Assembly (NCBI GenBank): GCA_022376925.1
Contig: JAIOJX010000004.1
Coordinates: 126,133,123-126,197,122 of the forward strand
From: Tragulus kanchil
Lineage: Eukaryota > Chordata > Mammalia > Artiodactyla > Tragulidae
Length of the DNA stretch: 64,000 nucleotides
Direction of reading: 5' to 3'
Position numbers and translations under genes: made by a program. The notes under the pieces were generated by a model. It was not told where the DNA came from. It saw nothing but the letters and a program-made list of their open reading frames with translations, and made no database searches. Shown here piece after piece: positions 1 through 10,582 of the stretch (position 1 is the stretch's first letter; each line of letters starts with the position of its first letter).

Positions 1-75
1 CAGTAGAAAACTAATACAGAGTGAGAGGGAGAAACAAATCTCTTGAGGTTTTAAAGAGTAGTCAGGAGCAAAGCA

Positions 76-290
76 GGTAGCGTTACTGGTAAAAAATCCA
101 CCTGCCATTGCAGGAAATGCAAGAGATGTGGGTTCGATTCCTGGCAGGGAAGATCTCCTCAACGAGGAAATGGCAACCTGCTCCAGTATTCTTGCCTGGA
201 TAATTCCATGGACAGAGAACCCTGATGGGCTGCAGTCTGTGGGGTCACAAAGAGTCAGGCACAACTGAGTGACTGAGCATACACAGCATA
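76..290 (+). mobile_element. Bov-tA SINE
   Basis: Ruminant tRNA-Glu-derived SINE in sense orientation. It has a tRNA-like head with a GGTTCGATTCC-type B box, then the BovB-derived tail ('ctccagtattcttgcctgg', 'tccatggacagag', 'cacaaagagtcag'). Perfect 10-base target-site duplications (gagcaaagca) lie at 66-75 and 291-300, which fixes both ends. Internal divergence from the family pattern is substantial, so it is not a recent insertion. Non-coding. Confidence 0.92.
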
Positions 291-300
291 GAGCAAAGCA

Positions 301-1489
301 AGGCCTTGGCTTAGGGTGGTAGGTGAAATTCCCCTTAGGGTAACAGTATTTGAGCGAATCTAAGGTGTCTACAGGTTTCCATCTACCTAAGGATTTCAGC
401 ACACACAGCAAAGAACATTAGGGATACCCGCAGAGGGAAGGAACTGCTTCATCTACCAGGCAGTGCAAGGTCAGTTTTCTCAAATGAGCAGGTTACTCAC
501 AGGCCCTAAGATATACTGGCCTCATTGCCTTCCCATTTATTTGGGAGAGTTTTCGGCTCAGCCCAGCCCTCAGGCCTCCATATGAATATGAGGAGAAATG
601 AGAAGAAGAAAGTGTTGACATTTAGATAATACAAGAGAGTAAGAATAGAAGAGAATAAACTGAACAAGAATAAACTTCATTGGTTAAGCCCTACAAAGCA
701 GGGTCAGAGCATGAAAACAGAGTCATCACAGGGGTATAACACATGAGACAAGGAGAAACCGTTCAATGAAACAAAGCAAAAACATGACTGAGCACAGAAC
801 ACATTAAAAAAGGAAGGAGTAAAGGAGAAATAAAAAGAATGAAAACAAATACAAATATGTATGATCCTGAACAAAGGGCCAGGCACAGCTTTAATCTGTG
901 TCTGTTTCTTTAGATGAAACAGGAAAGAGTCTGAGTGAATGAATTCCTGGGTGCACAGCCATTTGTAAATGTTCAGCATCACTGACTGGTTTGGAAATCT
1001 CAGCTATGGTGTTTCTGCTCCTATGGGTGACTGGATTCTTGTTTGCTCATCTGGTGAAAGTCTTGCCTGACAAACCAGCTGCCCATATGGGCTTTTTTCC
1101 CACGTTCTTTTGTGTTTTGAAATTGCTCTAAGCTCTGTGGCAAATCAGCCACATTAGGCACTCCACAAATGCTCATGTGTTGAGATGGGGTTCTCTCTTT
1201 TTTGAAATCAACAGAATTAACATATAGCAACACGAGTGAAAATAGCAACAACTGCCCTTTTATAAAAGGCCCTTCACAGTCTATGACCTACTTTCAAATG
1301 CATTATTTTGTTGGCCTTAAACATACTTAGAATGATACATGGTTAACAATGTCTTGATCAAAGGCAATGAAATTTCTAGCCAAATGTGTTTGTATGTCTT
1401 ACAAACCTCAAATTCCAGTTTTTTCATTTTTTTTTCTTTTACAGTTTCCTTTCATACTTTTTCATTCGTTCATTAATTTAATAGTTAAA
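301..1489. other. Unassigned unique DNA
   Basis: About 1.2 kb without a repeat or gene I can recognise. Short frames (for example 704-982 and 1021-1251, minus strand) are low-complexity and look like chance frames in A/T-rich DNA. No splice-bounded exon with a familiar domain is visible. Confidence 0.6.
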
Positions 1490-1712
1490 ATAATTTATTC
1501 ACTTGATTGTATCAGGTCTTAGTTACAGCGCAAGGCATCTTTGTTGCGGCATGCAGGCTTCTCTCTAGTTGTGCTGTGAGGGCTCAGTAGTTGCCAAGTG
1601 TGGGCTTAGTTGCCCCACAACATATGGGATCTTAGTTCCCCAGCCAGGGATTGAACCCATGCTCCCTGCATCAGCCAATGAATTCTTAACCACTGAACCA
1701 TCAGCGAAGTCC
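1490..1712 (-). mobile_element. CHR-2-type SINE (older copy)
   Basis: Antisense copy of the cetartiodactyl tRNA-Glu-derived CHR-2 family. Read on the minus strand it has a tRNA-like head ('ttcaatccctggctgggg'), then the 'caactaagcccacac' and 'caactactgagccctcac' body and an A-rich end. It keeps the classic CHR-2 body, unlike the younger elements elsewhere in the window, and is well diverged. Confidence 0.85.
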
Positions 1713-2143
1713 TCTTATTTATTCATTTAGTCACTTACTCATTTATTTCTTCTTCAATTTTTTGGTTAAAAAATGCTACTGTACCTTAAAATTCAAGGGC
1801 AATGCTCCTTTATCTCTTTCATATCCTGTTTCATGGATTCGTAAGGAGATGGTGCAGAAATCTTTTCTTGGCTCTTTCCTCTTTGTTGTGGAAGCATGAC
1901 CCGAGCTTCTGTCCTGTCGCAGGCTGATGGCTGAGCCTAAAACAGGCCTATGTAGACAAGATAGGTCTATGGTACCTGTTGCTATCTTAGTATGTGGATG
2001 TTGGAGGGCCACTTCAACTCAGTTTTTAGGAGGCATCATCTAATCTGACAAAATGAGTAAGATTTGTTTAGATAAGAGCAGAGGTTTTGGGGGTGATATG
2101 GGTATTTATGGTAGAAAACAGAGTTTTTGCAAAGAGTTGGGAA

Positions 2144-2194
2144 GCAGAAGAGAGAGAGAGGGAGAGAGAGAGAGAGAGAGTGTGCGCGCGCACG
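2144..2194. repeat. (GA)n tract followed by (TG/CG) alternating tract
   Basis: An uninterrupted purine run of GA dinucleotides leads into TGTGCGCGCGCACG at 2181-2194. It is a simple-sequence repeat and likely polymorphic in length. Confidence 0.9.
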
Positions 2195-4326
2195 TTCATG
2201 CATGTGTAACTCAGTCGGACTATAGATTAGATGGCCAGGCAATAGGATGTAGTCAAGAGGTAAGGCTAGGAAAGCAAGCAGGAGTGACGGGAGAAAGCTC
2301 TTGTATTCCCTACTAAGGAGATAAGCTTTGTCTTGAGGGCAGTGAGGAGCCACTTAAGCATTTTAGTCAGAGGAATGCCTCAGACTATTAAGTGGATAGT
2401 GGAGAAGAGGGAATCAAGCCTGGGAGTTAGGGCGACCATGTAGGGGAGGCTGGAGTGATCTAGGAAAGCCTCAGGATAGCCCGAATTAGGAAACCAAGAG
2501 TAGGAATGAAAGAGAACTTGACAGATCTGTAAGATATTTAGATCTCTTGATACTATAAAATACGCCGGTGAAATTAATAAACAAGATCTCTTCTGTGTCA
2601 TTTCTTGGTTCTATAGGCCTCTTCCTCTTGCTGTTGTACTTGGGGTTTTCTTTGCTTCATGGGGCTCCTCGGGGCTTGTATTCCCAAACTGTGTCCACTG
2701 CCTCTGGTCTCAGAGACTAGGTTATGCAATAGCAGAAGGCCCATGTTGTTCCCAAACGCAAGGCTACATAGATCTTCAACTTTAAACCCAGATCTCCTAA
2801 CCTGAGTACTGGTTCTTTCTATCAAACTGAAATAAATAAACATATGTAAAATATGAAATATATATATGAACACCCAAAGAACCATCCAACTTTACTAGAT
2901 TATATATATATTAGACTGGATCCTAGAATCCTAGTGGTACCATAAATGTTCTTAAAAGCAGATAACACTAAGGGCCCACATAATTAAAAATACAGTGATT
3001 ACAGTTGACTCATTCTGTTCTGGTATCCTTAGACAGAGAAGAGAAACCAGAGGGGATTGAGCCCTTGGGATTGGAGGGAGGTTTTAGTTGCTCAGCAACA
3101 TGACTCAGAAGCAAAGTTAAGCTTCCCAAGTGTACCTGTGACTTAACTGGGAGCATAGTACAGAGGCTCAGGGGAGAGAAGAGGAAATGGAAAATTAAAT
3201 CTCTGGTCAAATATTTAATACAACGTAATTTGCAAAAGGGAGGCATAGAATGCATGCAAAATGTCAAAGCATATAAAACCAGAGAAGTCATAATTACCCA
3301 AATGACATGGTTTGAGTATAAATGGAAGTATAGGGGTGATATGCTCCCGGTTTGGTTAATAGGATGTGTATTGAGTGAACAGTGTATTTTTATGCCAGAT
3401 GGAGGGGCACTCCTTGTAAAGATTTCAGGGAAATGACTACGCTGTGAGTTACTGGGCATGTGCTGGCCCTGTGTTCACTTGGCAGTGTGAAACCACACTG
3501 AGCTGGTGAGATGTGAATCATCGCCCCATGAACTAAGTGATCATCTCAAGACTTCATGCCACAGAAGCAATGGCAGACGAGATTGTTTCTAAGTCAGTGG
3601 TCCATGAATGGGTTGGGATGCTCCAACTACAAAATGAAAGATGCTTTATTAGCTGCATACATTAAGACCTCATGCAGAATGGCTAGGAAATGGGGCAAAT
3701 TGTTAATTTGTATTTTGTGGCCAGCTGTGGCTAACCTGGAAAACCCCTCTTTACTTGAAAACTATTATTCACATTGTTTCTCAAATGTGTTAAATCCTTC
3801 TCCTGGCTTTGAAGCCTGCAGATTAAACACAGAGCATTCTAGTACAGAAACTTGGGAGGCTAGACAGAATGTCCTCTCATCCCCAGGACTTATGCTGAAA
3901 ACTGCCTTGTTTATGAATCTCTGACATAGTGTATTTTTCTCACTTTCTCATGCCCACCTTGTAAAAACTTAGATACTAAAAATACTGCTAATAGTTAAAA
4001 GATCCAGCAATTTGCATGCATGCAGTTCAGGTTAAGTTCATTGAGATTTTATGATTTCAATGTGTATTTTGAGATGCTTGAAGCTGTTTCATAATTCTGA
4101 CTTGTAGGGTTGCTTTTCAAAATTCTTTATTTTGCTGTATTAGTCTTAACTCTTTGATTTGCAGTTTTAGGCTAGTAACTTGCTGTACTCTCATGGACTC
4201 ACCAACCTGGTGATAAATAAGAGTTAAAAGCTAGTGGTTAAATAAGAGTTAAAAGTAATTATGTTTCTCCATGTGATTGCTCTATGAAAATAACATTATG
4301 ATGCTTTGTTAAAATATCTAAGCACA
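2195..4326. other. Unassigned unique DNA
   Basis: No recognisable repeat or gene. Frames at 3010-3459 (minus, 149 residues) and 3556-3924 (plus, 122 residues) are the longest. Neither shows a familiar domain, a Kozak context with supporting splice structure, or a biased composition suggesting selection. I regard both as chance. Confidence 0.55.
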
Positions 4327-4327
4327 G

Positions 4328-4595
4328 GGCTTCCCTGGTGGTCCAGTGGGTAAAGAGTCTGCCTTGCAGTGCAAGGGGCACTGGTTCAATCCCTGGCCCG
4401 GGAAGATTCCACATGCCACAGAGTGGCTGAACTGGTGTGTCCAATTACGAGCCAGCACTCTGGAGCACATGTGCCCAGAACTGGTGCTCTGCAGTGAGAG
4501 AGGCCACTGCAATGGGAGGCCCACACATGCCAAAGAATAAAGATAGATGAAAATGAATAGATAAAGGACCAATAAAAGAGACCAAAATTTAAAAA
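4328..4595 (+). mobile_element. Young CHR-2-derived SINE, subtype I
   Basis: It starts with the head 'gggcttccctggtggtccag'. The A box is TGGTCCAGTGGG and a B-box-like GGTTCAATCC follows. The body ('ctctggagcacatg', 'ggtgctctgc', 'gaggccactgcaatggg') and the 'ccaaagaataaagat' segment are typical of the family, and it ends in an A-rich tail. It lacks the C-rich tract of subtype II. The flanks 'ctaagcaca' (4319) and 'ctaaacata' after the tail may be a decayed target-site duplication. Divergence is higher than in the 42.9 or 59.7 kb copies. Confidence 0.88.
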
Positions 4596-5242
4596 AAGAA
4601 AAAGCCTAAACATAAACCTAAAGGAGACTACACTTAAATAGGACAAATTGAGTCCAAGATGTAGAGAAGTGCTATAACTGATAACTTATTCAAGGTCAGC
4701 TTTAAAAGATGTTACTTGATCTAACTCCCCATTTCTTGTCGTGCTCATTGCAGAAACACCATATACTAATGTATTTCCTGGCAGTTGAAGTAGAGGGAGA
4801 CAGGAAATATTTAATTCACATATGAAACATGTTGATGTGTCTCTTTGGCTTCTAAAACTATAATAATTCAATTATAATATATTTATATTTTGAACTTGTT
4901 TCCTCATTGAATATGTAGTACTTAATGGAGAGTATAACTGGAGAAACAAAATGTTCTGCTCTGATGGTTGTTTTTGGTTCAAATCCTTTTAAACACTTCC
5001 TACCTGACAATTTCTGTACAGGGTTCTATTTTTTTTTTTTTACTAGATGGCTTCTCTACTAGTTGTAGCTAATCTAAAAGCAGAAATGAAAACAAAACTG
5101 GGAGACATCTAAGATAGCATATCAGTAGAGGTTGACATTATGCAGGTTGTACTATAGAGCTAGTATGCTTTGCTCTGGCAACCTTCATCTGGGCAACTCA
5201 AAAATAGTGACGTTGAATTACAGAATCAAAAGTTAGGCTGAG

Positions 5243-5511
5243 GGCTTCCCTGGTGCTCCAGTGGGTAAGGACACCGCCTTGCAGTGCAAGGGGCGCCGGT
5301 TCGATCCCTGGCCTGGGAAGATCCCATGTGCTGCAGAGTGGCTGGACTGGTGTGTCCAACTACGGAGCCAGAGCTCTGGAGCACATGCGCCCAGAACCGG
5401 TGTGCTGCAACAACAGAGGCCACTGCAATGGGAGACCCACACAGGCCAAAGAACAAAGATGGATGAAAATGAATAAATGAATGACCAATAGAAGTGGCCA
5501 GAAAAAGTAAT
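5243..5511 (+). mobile_element. Young CHR-2-derived SINE, subtype I
   Basis: Full-length copy with tRNA-like head, B box GGTTCGATCCC and the family body, ending 'agaagtggccag' plus a short A-rich tail. Target-site duplications are gttaggctgag (5232-5242) and gttagactgag (5512-5522), 10 of 11 identical, which bound the insertion. Apparent reading frames through it come from the SINE and are not genes. Confidence 0.93.
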
Positions 5512-5522
5512 GTTAGACTGAG

Positions 5523-6346
5523 ACAGAGAAAAAGAAGTTTGAGGGCAGTGAATCCTTGCCCATATTCCTTGGCCATTAGCCCATATGTTTGTATGTTGTT
5601 GACTTCCAAACTCTCTTCATGGCCATTTCCATGAGGAGAAACTATCAGAGAAAATCTTTCTCAGAACATGTCTTCCTTTATGATTAATATGTGTACTTCA
5701 TGAGGATGTGATAAGAGGTTGTCTTTCTGATTTGAAGTCTCAAAATCTCTTTGGTGTAGAGTTACCAGTCAGTGCAGACTCAGGTGGGTAGAAGTGGCTC
5801 ATCCAAGGCCAACATACAGGAGTTCAGAGAAGTTCACTGAAGCTGAAGGACTTGGCTGGGGGATGCCTCCCGGCAGGGAGACAGTGGAGGGCAGAGTTCT
5901 ATAAAAAGAAAGGCGACTAAAGAGGCTTTTTGGAGGTCTTCTCAAGTAAGAACCACAGCAAGTTTATGTCACCCCATTGCAATTTCAGCACCACCACCAA
6001 AGAGAAGTGATTCACCATGAGATAATAGCATTTCTGGCATCCACGCTTCCATGTAATCCCTGAGACACAGGAGTCCTTGGGAGAAAGAATTTCCCAGAGA
6101 GGTGGTTAAATAATGCTAAGGGAATAAATGCTAAGAAGTGCTTGAGAAACACTTGGATGGCTCTGTCCCCTTTCTCTGGTTGATTAACACCCACTTATCC
6201 ATCAGGTCTCCGTGTCCTCTAAGAGACCATTCCTAACCATCAGCATAAGGATGGATGCTTGGTCCAGGAGTTCCCAGGGCATCCTGGGCTTACCTCTGTT
6301 TAGTACACAAGTGAAACTTGTGTGTAACTTTGTCTTCACCAATAAA
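5523..6346. other. Unassigned unique DNA
   Basis: About 0.8 kb with nothing I can assign. No frame of convincing coding character. Confidence 0.55.
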
Positions 6347-6359
6347 CTGAGTGCTTCTT

Positions 6360-6677
6360 TTTTTTTTTTTTTTATTTATCTTTTTGAGGGTGGGGTGGGG
6401 GGGGAGGGGAATGGGCGGGCCACCTCCACTGGTCTTTCATTTCTCCATTTTCAACCGTCGTTGTACTTTGGCTCCTGTGGGCCTCCCATCGCAGTGGCCA
6501 CTGTCGTCGCAGAGCACCGGCTCTGGGCGCACGTACACCAGAGCTCCGGCTCGGTAATTGGACACATCAGTCCAGCCGCTCTGCGGCACGTGGGATCTTC
6601 CCAGGCCAGGGATCAAACTGGCGCCCCTTGCACTGCAAGGCAGTATCTTTACCCACTGGACCACCAGGGAAGCCCAG
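6360..6677 (-). mobile_element. Young CHR-2-derived SINE, subtype II
   Basis: Antisense full-length copy. Reading the plus strand, it begins with the poly-T complement of the tail, then a G-rich block (6388-6419) that is the complement of the subtype II C-rich tract, then the family body, and ends 'accaccagggaagccc' (tRNA-like head). Perfect 13-base target-site duplications ctgagtgcttctt lie at 6347-6359 and 6678-6690. The long plus-strand frame at 6212-6916 is mostly antisense SINE. Confidence 0.95.
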
Positions 6678-6729
6678 CTGAGTGCTTCTTAACCACATGG
6701 GATATGCTCTTCTTTATCATTTATCTCCA

Positions 6730-6782
6730 GGAAAGATCACAGTGCCTATCACATAGTAGATGCTTAATAAGTACTTGTTACC
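6730..6782 (+). mobile_element. MIR 3' fragment
   Basis: The phrase 'cagtgcctatcacatagtag' followed by 'atgcttaataagtacttgtta' matches the 3' end of the mammalian-wide MIR SINE in sense orientation. Only the last 50 bases or so are recognisable. Confidence 0.6.
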
Positions 6783-7244
6783 TGGACAAACCATTCGAAC
6801 AAAATGAGGTCATTCTACCCACAAGAGCGCTATATCACATGCTTACACTAATTGGTAGTGGCTGCCCCAAAGGAAGAGATAAGAAGGACCTTGAGGCTGC
6901 AGCAGATCAGTGGTAAATAGAACCAGCATCCAGTGATGGTATCTGAAGTGTTTTGCCTGCTCTGAAACTTGTCTTTGGCTTTGTTTACACTGAACAGAAT
7001 GGTGTCTTGAAGAAATGCTAGCCTTAGATTCCCTGACGTAATTGTTGACTGTGAACATAAAACGTAAAGTGGAAGTGACATTCACAAAACTGAAAACCAA
7101 AACACAGAAGCAGCAATGACAACAACAACAAATAAAATGAAAACTCAAAGGGACCAGAAGACTTTTCATTGTCTTGGTGGCAGCCCATGATTGTGTGCTC
7201 CACTTCCTGCTAAACATATATGAAGTCACACACAGACTTACACA

Positions 7245-7264
7245 GACACACACACACACACACA
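7245..7264. repeat. (CA)n microsatellite
   Basis: About ten CA units, with imperfect CA-rich sequence on the upstream side from about 7229. Confidence 0.9.
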
Positions 7265-7547
7265 GCACTCACACCAAAGCTACTGAGAAGACCACTGGCT
7301 CAGCTCATAGTGTTTGAGGGGCTACAGCTTTGATGGAGTTGACATAGGAAATGAGTCAAAAAGAAACCTGGAACAGGGACGGGAGGAAGTGGCTCTAGCT
7401 CAAGTCCAGTCTTTCCTGAGGGACGCTCAGGCACCGACTCCTGAACTGGTAGAGTCCTGCTGTATTCTCCCTGAATACCCTGCCCGTGTGAGTTCTTCTT
7501 TTTTAATGTCCATTTGGGGACTTTTCATTTGAGTAGGTAACATGATA

Positions 7548-7992
7548 GAGGGGAAAATAGGCAAAAAGATGACCCAGGAGCCTGTAAATTATTACCTTAG
7601 ATGGCAAAGGGGATGTTCCAGATATAATTAAATTAATCTTCAGACGTGAAGATTGTCCTGAATTATCCATTGAACCCAGAGTAGCCACAGGGTCTTTATA
7701 AGTGAGAGAGAAAAGCTGGAGAATCAGAACCAGGGGAGGAGATGTGAGCAGGGGCCGGAGGTTACAGTGATGCAGGGCTCTGAGCCAGTAAACGCAGGTG
7801 ACTTCTAGAAACTGTGAAAGGCAAGGAACTGGATTTTGTCTGAGAGCCTTCAGGAGTTCAGCTCTGCTGACACCTGGACTTGAGCCTCATAAGATCCACT
7901 GTGCACTTCTGACTTCCAGAACTCCACAATACATCTGTGTTGTTTTAAGCCACTAAATTTGTGGTGATCTGTTTCAGCAGCAGGAGGAAACA
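7548..7992 (+). mobile_element. MLT1-like LTR remnant (ERVL-MaLR)
   Basis: Ancient non-autonomous LTR. Landmarks in order are 'gatgacccaggagcctg', 'taattaaattaatctt', 'attatccattgaacccag', 'gtctttataagtgagagag', 'agtgatgcagggctctgagcc', 'ggcaaggaactggattttg', 'acttctgacttccagaact' and the terminal 'tgttttaagccactaaattt'. Order and spacing fit a mammalian MaLR LTR of the MLT1 type. The family name is from memory of the pattern; the subfamily is uncertain. No internal region or coding potential. Confidence 0.65.
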
Positions 7993-8871
7993 AATATACT
8001 CCATTAATGTTATTATGATTTTTCACAACCACAATAATGGATAAAGGTTTATCTGAGTCAGACAAATATCCAGAACCAGTAAAGATGACCAAGTACATAA
8101 TTTTAACTACATTTTTCTCTGAATGTGTAGACGTTTATACCAAGGCAAAAGTGATGAACCAAATTATAATAAATATTCCAGTCTTCCTGCTTTACTTTTG
8201 AAAAAAACGTATTTTCTAATGTTTGAAAAATAAATGAAACATGCAAGATACCCTCAATTTCCACATTTAAGCAGAAAATGGCCATTAGTGAGCTTGTGGT
8301 TATGCTGTTTGAATATTTTCCCCCTCTCGCTAAGAACCTTCTCGTTCCCACGAGAACCCAGAGGCACCCAAGTCACATGGTGTTTTTTCCTGTAATATTT
8401 TGTCCTGTACAAACAATAGGATGCCAATTATCCAGCCTTAACATGACAAACAATAAGAAACTATGACAATTTTATTTTTGGTGAAATGATCCTGTGAAAT
8501 TAGAAGTTTGGAAAGAACCACATGCCTAAAAATCATCCTGTTTATCTTCCTTTATTTTTCAGAGGGTTTGGCTCTACACCATCACAGCACCCAAGAAATA
8601 CTTTTCTTTTTAAAAGGCAATGTTATAATCTTCCTCAGAAATTCTGTCTTTCCTCCACTCTCCCTATCTTCCTATAGTCTCGTAATTTTTTTACATAGAC
8701 CAAACTCAGCCTGCATGATGCAAGAGTTTAAAAATATCATTTCACTGCATCTTGAGACAGTTTCCTCTTCTTCAGTCCTCAAAGGCGAAATAACATTGGC
8801 CTCTTTTCTCCTTGTTCTCTCTAGACACATACACAGGGCTACAAAATATAGGGTAGTTAGGGGAAATGGCA

Positions 8872-9082
8872 GGCTCCCCTGGTTTCTCAGTGGTAAGAAT
8901 CCACCTGCCAGTGCAGGAGACATGGGTTTGATCCCTGAGTCAAGAAGATCTCCTGGAGAAGGAAATAGCAACCCACTCCAGTAATCTTGCCTGGTAAATC
9001 CCATGGACAGAGGAGCCTGGCAGGCTGAAATCCATGGGGTCCCAAGAGTCAGAAAGGATTTAAACACTAAACCACCACCAAT
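8872..9082 (+). mobile_element. Bov-tA SINE (copy A1)
   Basis: Sense Bov-tA with head 'ggctcccctggtttctcagtg', B-box-like GGTTTGATCCC and the BovB-type tail. Perfect 11-base target-site duplications gggaaatggca lie at 8861-8871 and 9083-9093. Confidence 0.93.
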
Positions 9083-9214
9083 GGGAAATGGCAAATAATT
9101 GATGGAAATTTTTGCTTTGTGCTTTATGTATCTTAAGCAGGGGGATTAAATCTATCATTAATATTAGATTTTTTTTCATTTATTTTCATTCAGTGACTCA
9201 TATGGATAATGGTT

Positions 9215-9262
9215 CCACTATATATACATTATATATATACATACATACAATCAGATGTGTGT
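9215..9262. repeat. (TA)n/(CATA)n-rich simple repeat (copy A1)
   Basis: Short alternating TA and ATAC runs. The copy in A2 (about 10422-10469) differs by one T/C change, as expected for a microsatellite or allelic difference. Confidence 0.75.
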
Positions 9263-10078
9263 ATGCACATGTATACATGTTTTTGTTTCCTTGAAAATGA
9301 TTTGAAGTAAACATCTGTGGCCTGAGAAGTTATCAGTGAAAACTGAGATAGCAAAAGGGTTCAGGAGTCAGCTTGGAAGAAAAAAGTTACAAAAAGGCGT
9401 ATCAGTAAAGCCATAGTGATGTGGTTATGCTGTTTGAAAAATAAATGAAACATGCAAGATACCCTCAATTTCCACATTTAAGCAGAAAATGGCCATTAGT
9501 GAGCTTGTGGTTATGCTGTTTGAATATTTCCCCTCTCGCTAAGAACCTTCGCTCCCACGAGAACCCAGAGGCACCCAAGTCACATGGTGTTTTTTCCTGT
9601 AATATTTTGTCCTGTACAAACAATAGGATGCCAATTATCCAGCCTTAACATGACAAACAATAAGAAACTATGACAATTTTATTTTTGGTGAAATGATCCT
9701 GTGAAATTAGAAGTTTGGAAAGAACCGCATGCCTAAAAATCATCCTGTTTATCTTCCTTTATTTTTCAGAGGGTTTGGCTCTACACCATCACAGCACCCA
9801 AGAAATACTTTTCTTTTTAAAAGGCAATGTTATAATCTTCCTCAGAAATTCTGTCTTTCCTCCACTCTCCCTATCTTCCTATAGTCTCGTAATTTTTTTA
9901 CATAGACCAAACTCAGCCTGCATGATGCAAGAGTTTAAAAATATCATTTCACTGCATCTTGAGACAGTTTCCTCTTCTTCAGTCCTCAAAGGCGAAATAA
10001 CATTGGCCTCTTTTCTCCTTGTTCTCTCTAGACACATACACAGGGCTACAAAATATAGGGTAGTTAGGGGAAATGGCA

Positions 10079-10289
10079 GGCTCCCCTGGTTTCTCAGTGG
10101 TAAGAATCCACCTGCCAGTGCAGGAGACATGGGTTTGATCCCTGAGTCAAGAAGATCTCCTGGAGAAGGAAATAGCAACCCACTCCAGTAATCTTGCCTG
10201 GTAAATCCCATGGACAGAGGAGCCTGGCAGGCTGAAATCCATGGGGTCCCAAGAGTCAGAAAGGATTTAAACACTAAACCACCACCAAT
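10079..10289 (+). mobile_element. Bov-tA SINE (copy A2)
   Basis: Second appearance of the SINE at 8872-9082, carried inside the duplicated block with the same flanking gggaaatggca repeats. It is not an independent insertion. Confidence 0.93.
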
Positions 10290-10582
10290 GGGAAATGGCA
10301 AATAATTGATGGAAATTTTTGCTTTGTGCTTTATGTATCTTAAGCAGGGGGATTAAATCTATCATTAATATTAGATTTTTTTTCATTTATTTTCATTCAG
10401 TGACTCATATGGATAATGGTTCCACTATATATACATTACATATATACATACATACAATCAGATGTGTGTATGCACATGTATACATGTTTTTGTTTCCTTG
10501 AAAATGATTTGAAGTAAACATCTGTGGCCTGAGAAGTTATCAGTGAAAACTAAGATAGCAAAAGGGTTCAGGAGTCAGCTTG

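Larger units (their letters stand above)
8221..10582. repeat. Tandem duplication A (copies 8221-9375 and 9432-10582)
   Basis: Direct repeat of 1,155 and 1,151 bases separated by 56 bases (9376-9431). The copies differ by a few small indels near 8320 versus 9528 and by scattered substitutions (accaca/accgca near 8518 and 9725; ttatata/ttacata near 9230 and 10437). Each copy holds the same Bov-tA SINE with the same target-site duplication, so the SINE predates the duplication. The two 158-residue plus-strand frames (8508 and 9715) are the same non-coding sequence seen twice. Probable unmerged assembly overlap. Confidence 0.97.

Noticed and set aside
3010..3924. Frames at 3010-3459 (minus) and 3556-3924 (plus) as small genes
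   Set aside because: No recognisable family, no supporting splice or promoter structure, and lengths expected by chance in 64 kb of mammalian DNA.
6212..6916. Longest frame in the window (234 residues, plus strand) as a gene
   Set aside because: Its middle third or more is translation of the antisense SINE at 6360-6677, including the complement of the A tail and C-rich tract. The rest has no domain.
8508..10191. Two near-identical 158-residue frames as paralogous genes
   Set aside because: They are the two copies of duplication A, and their 3' parts run into a Bov-tA SINE.
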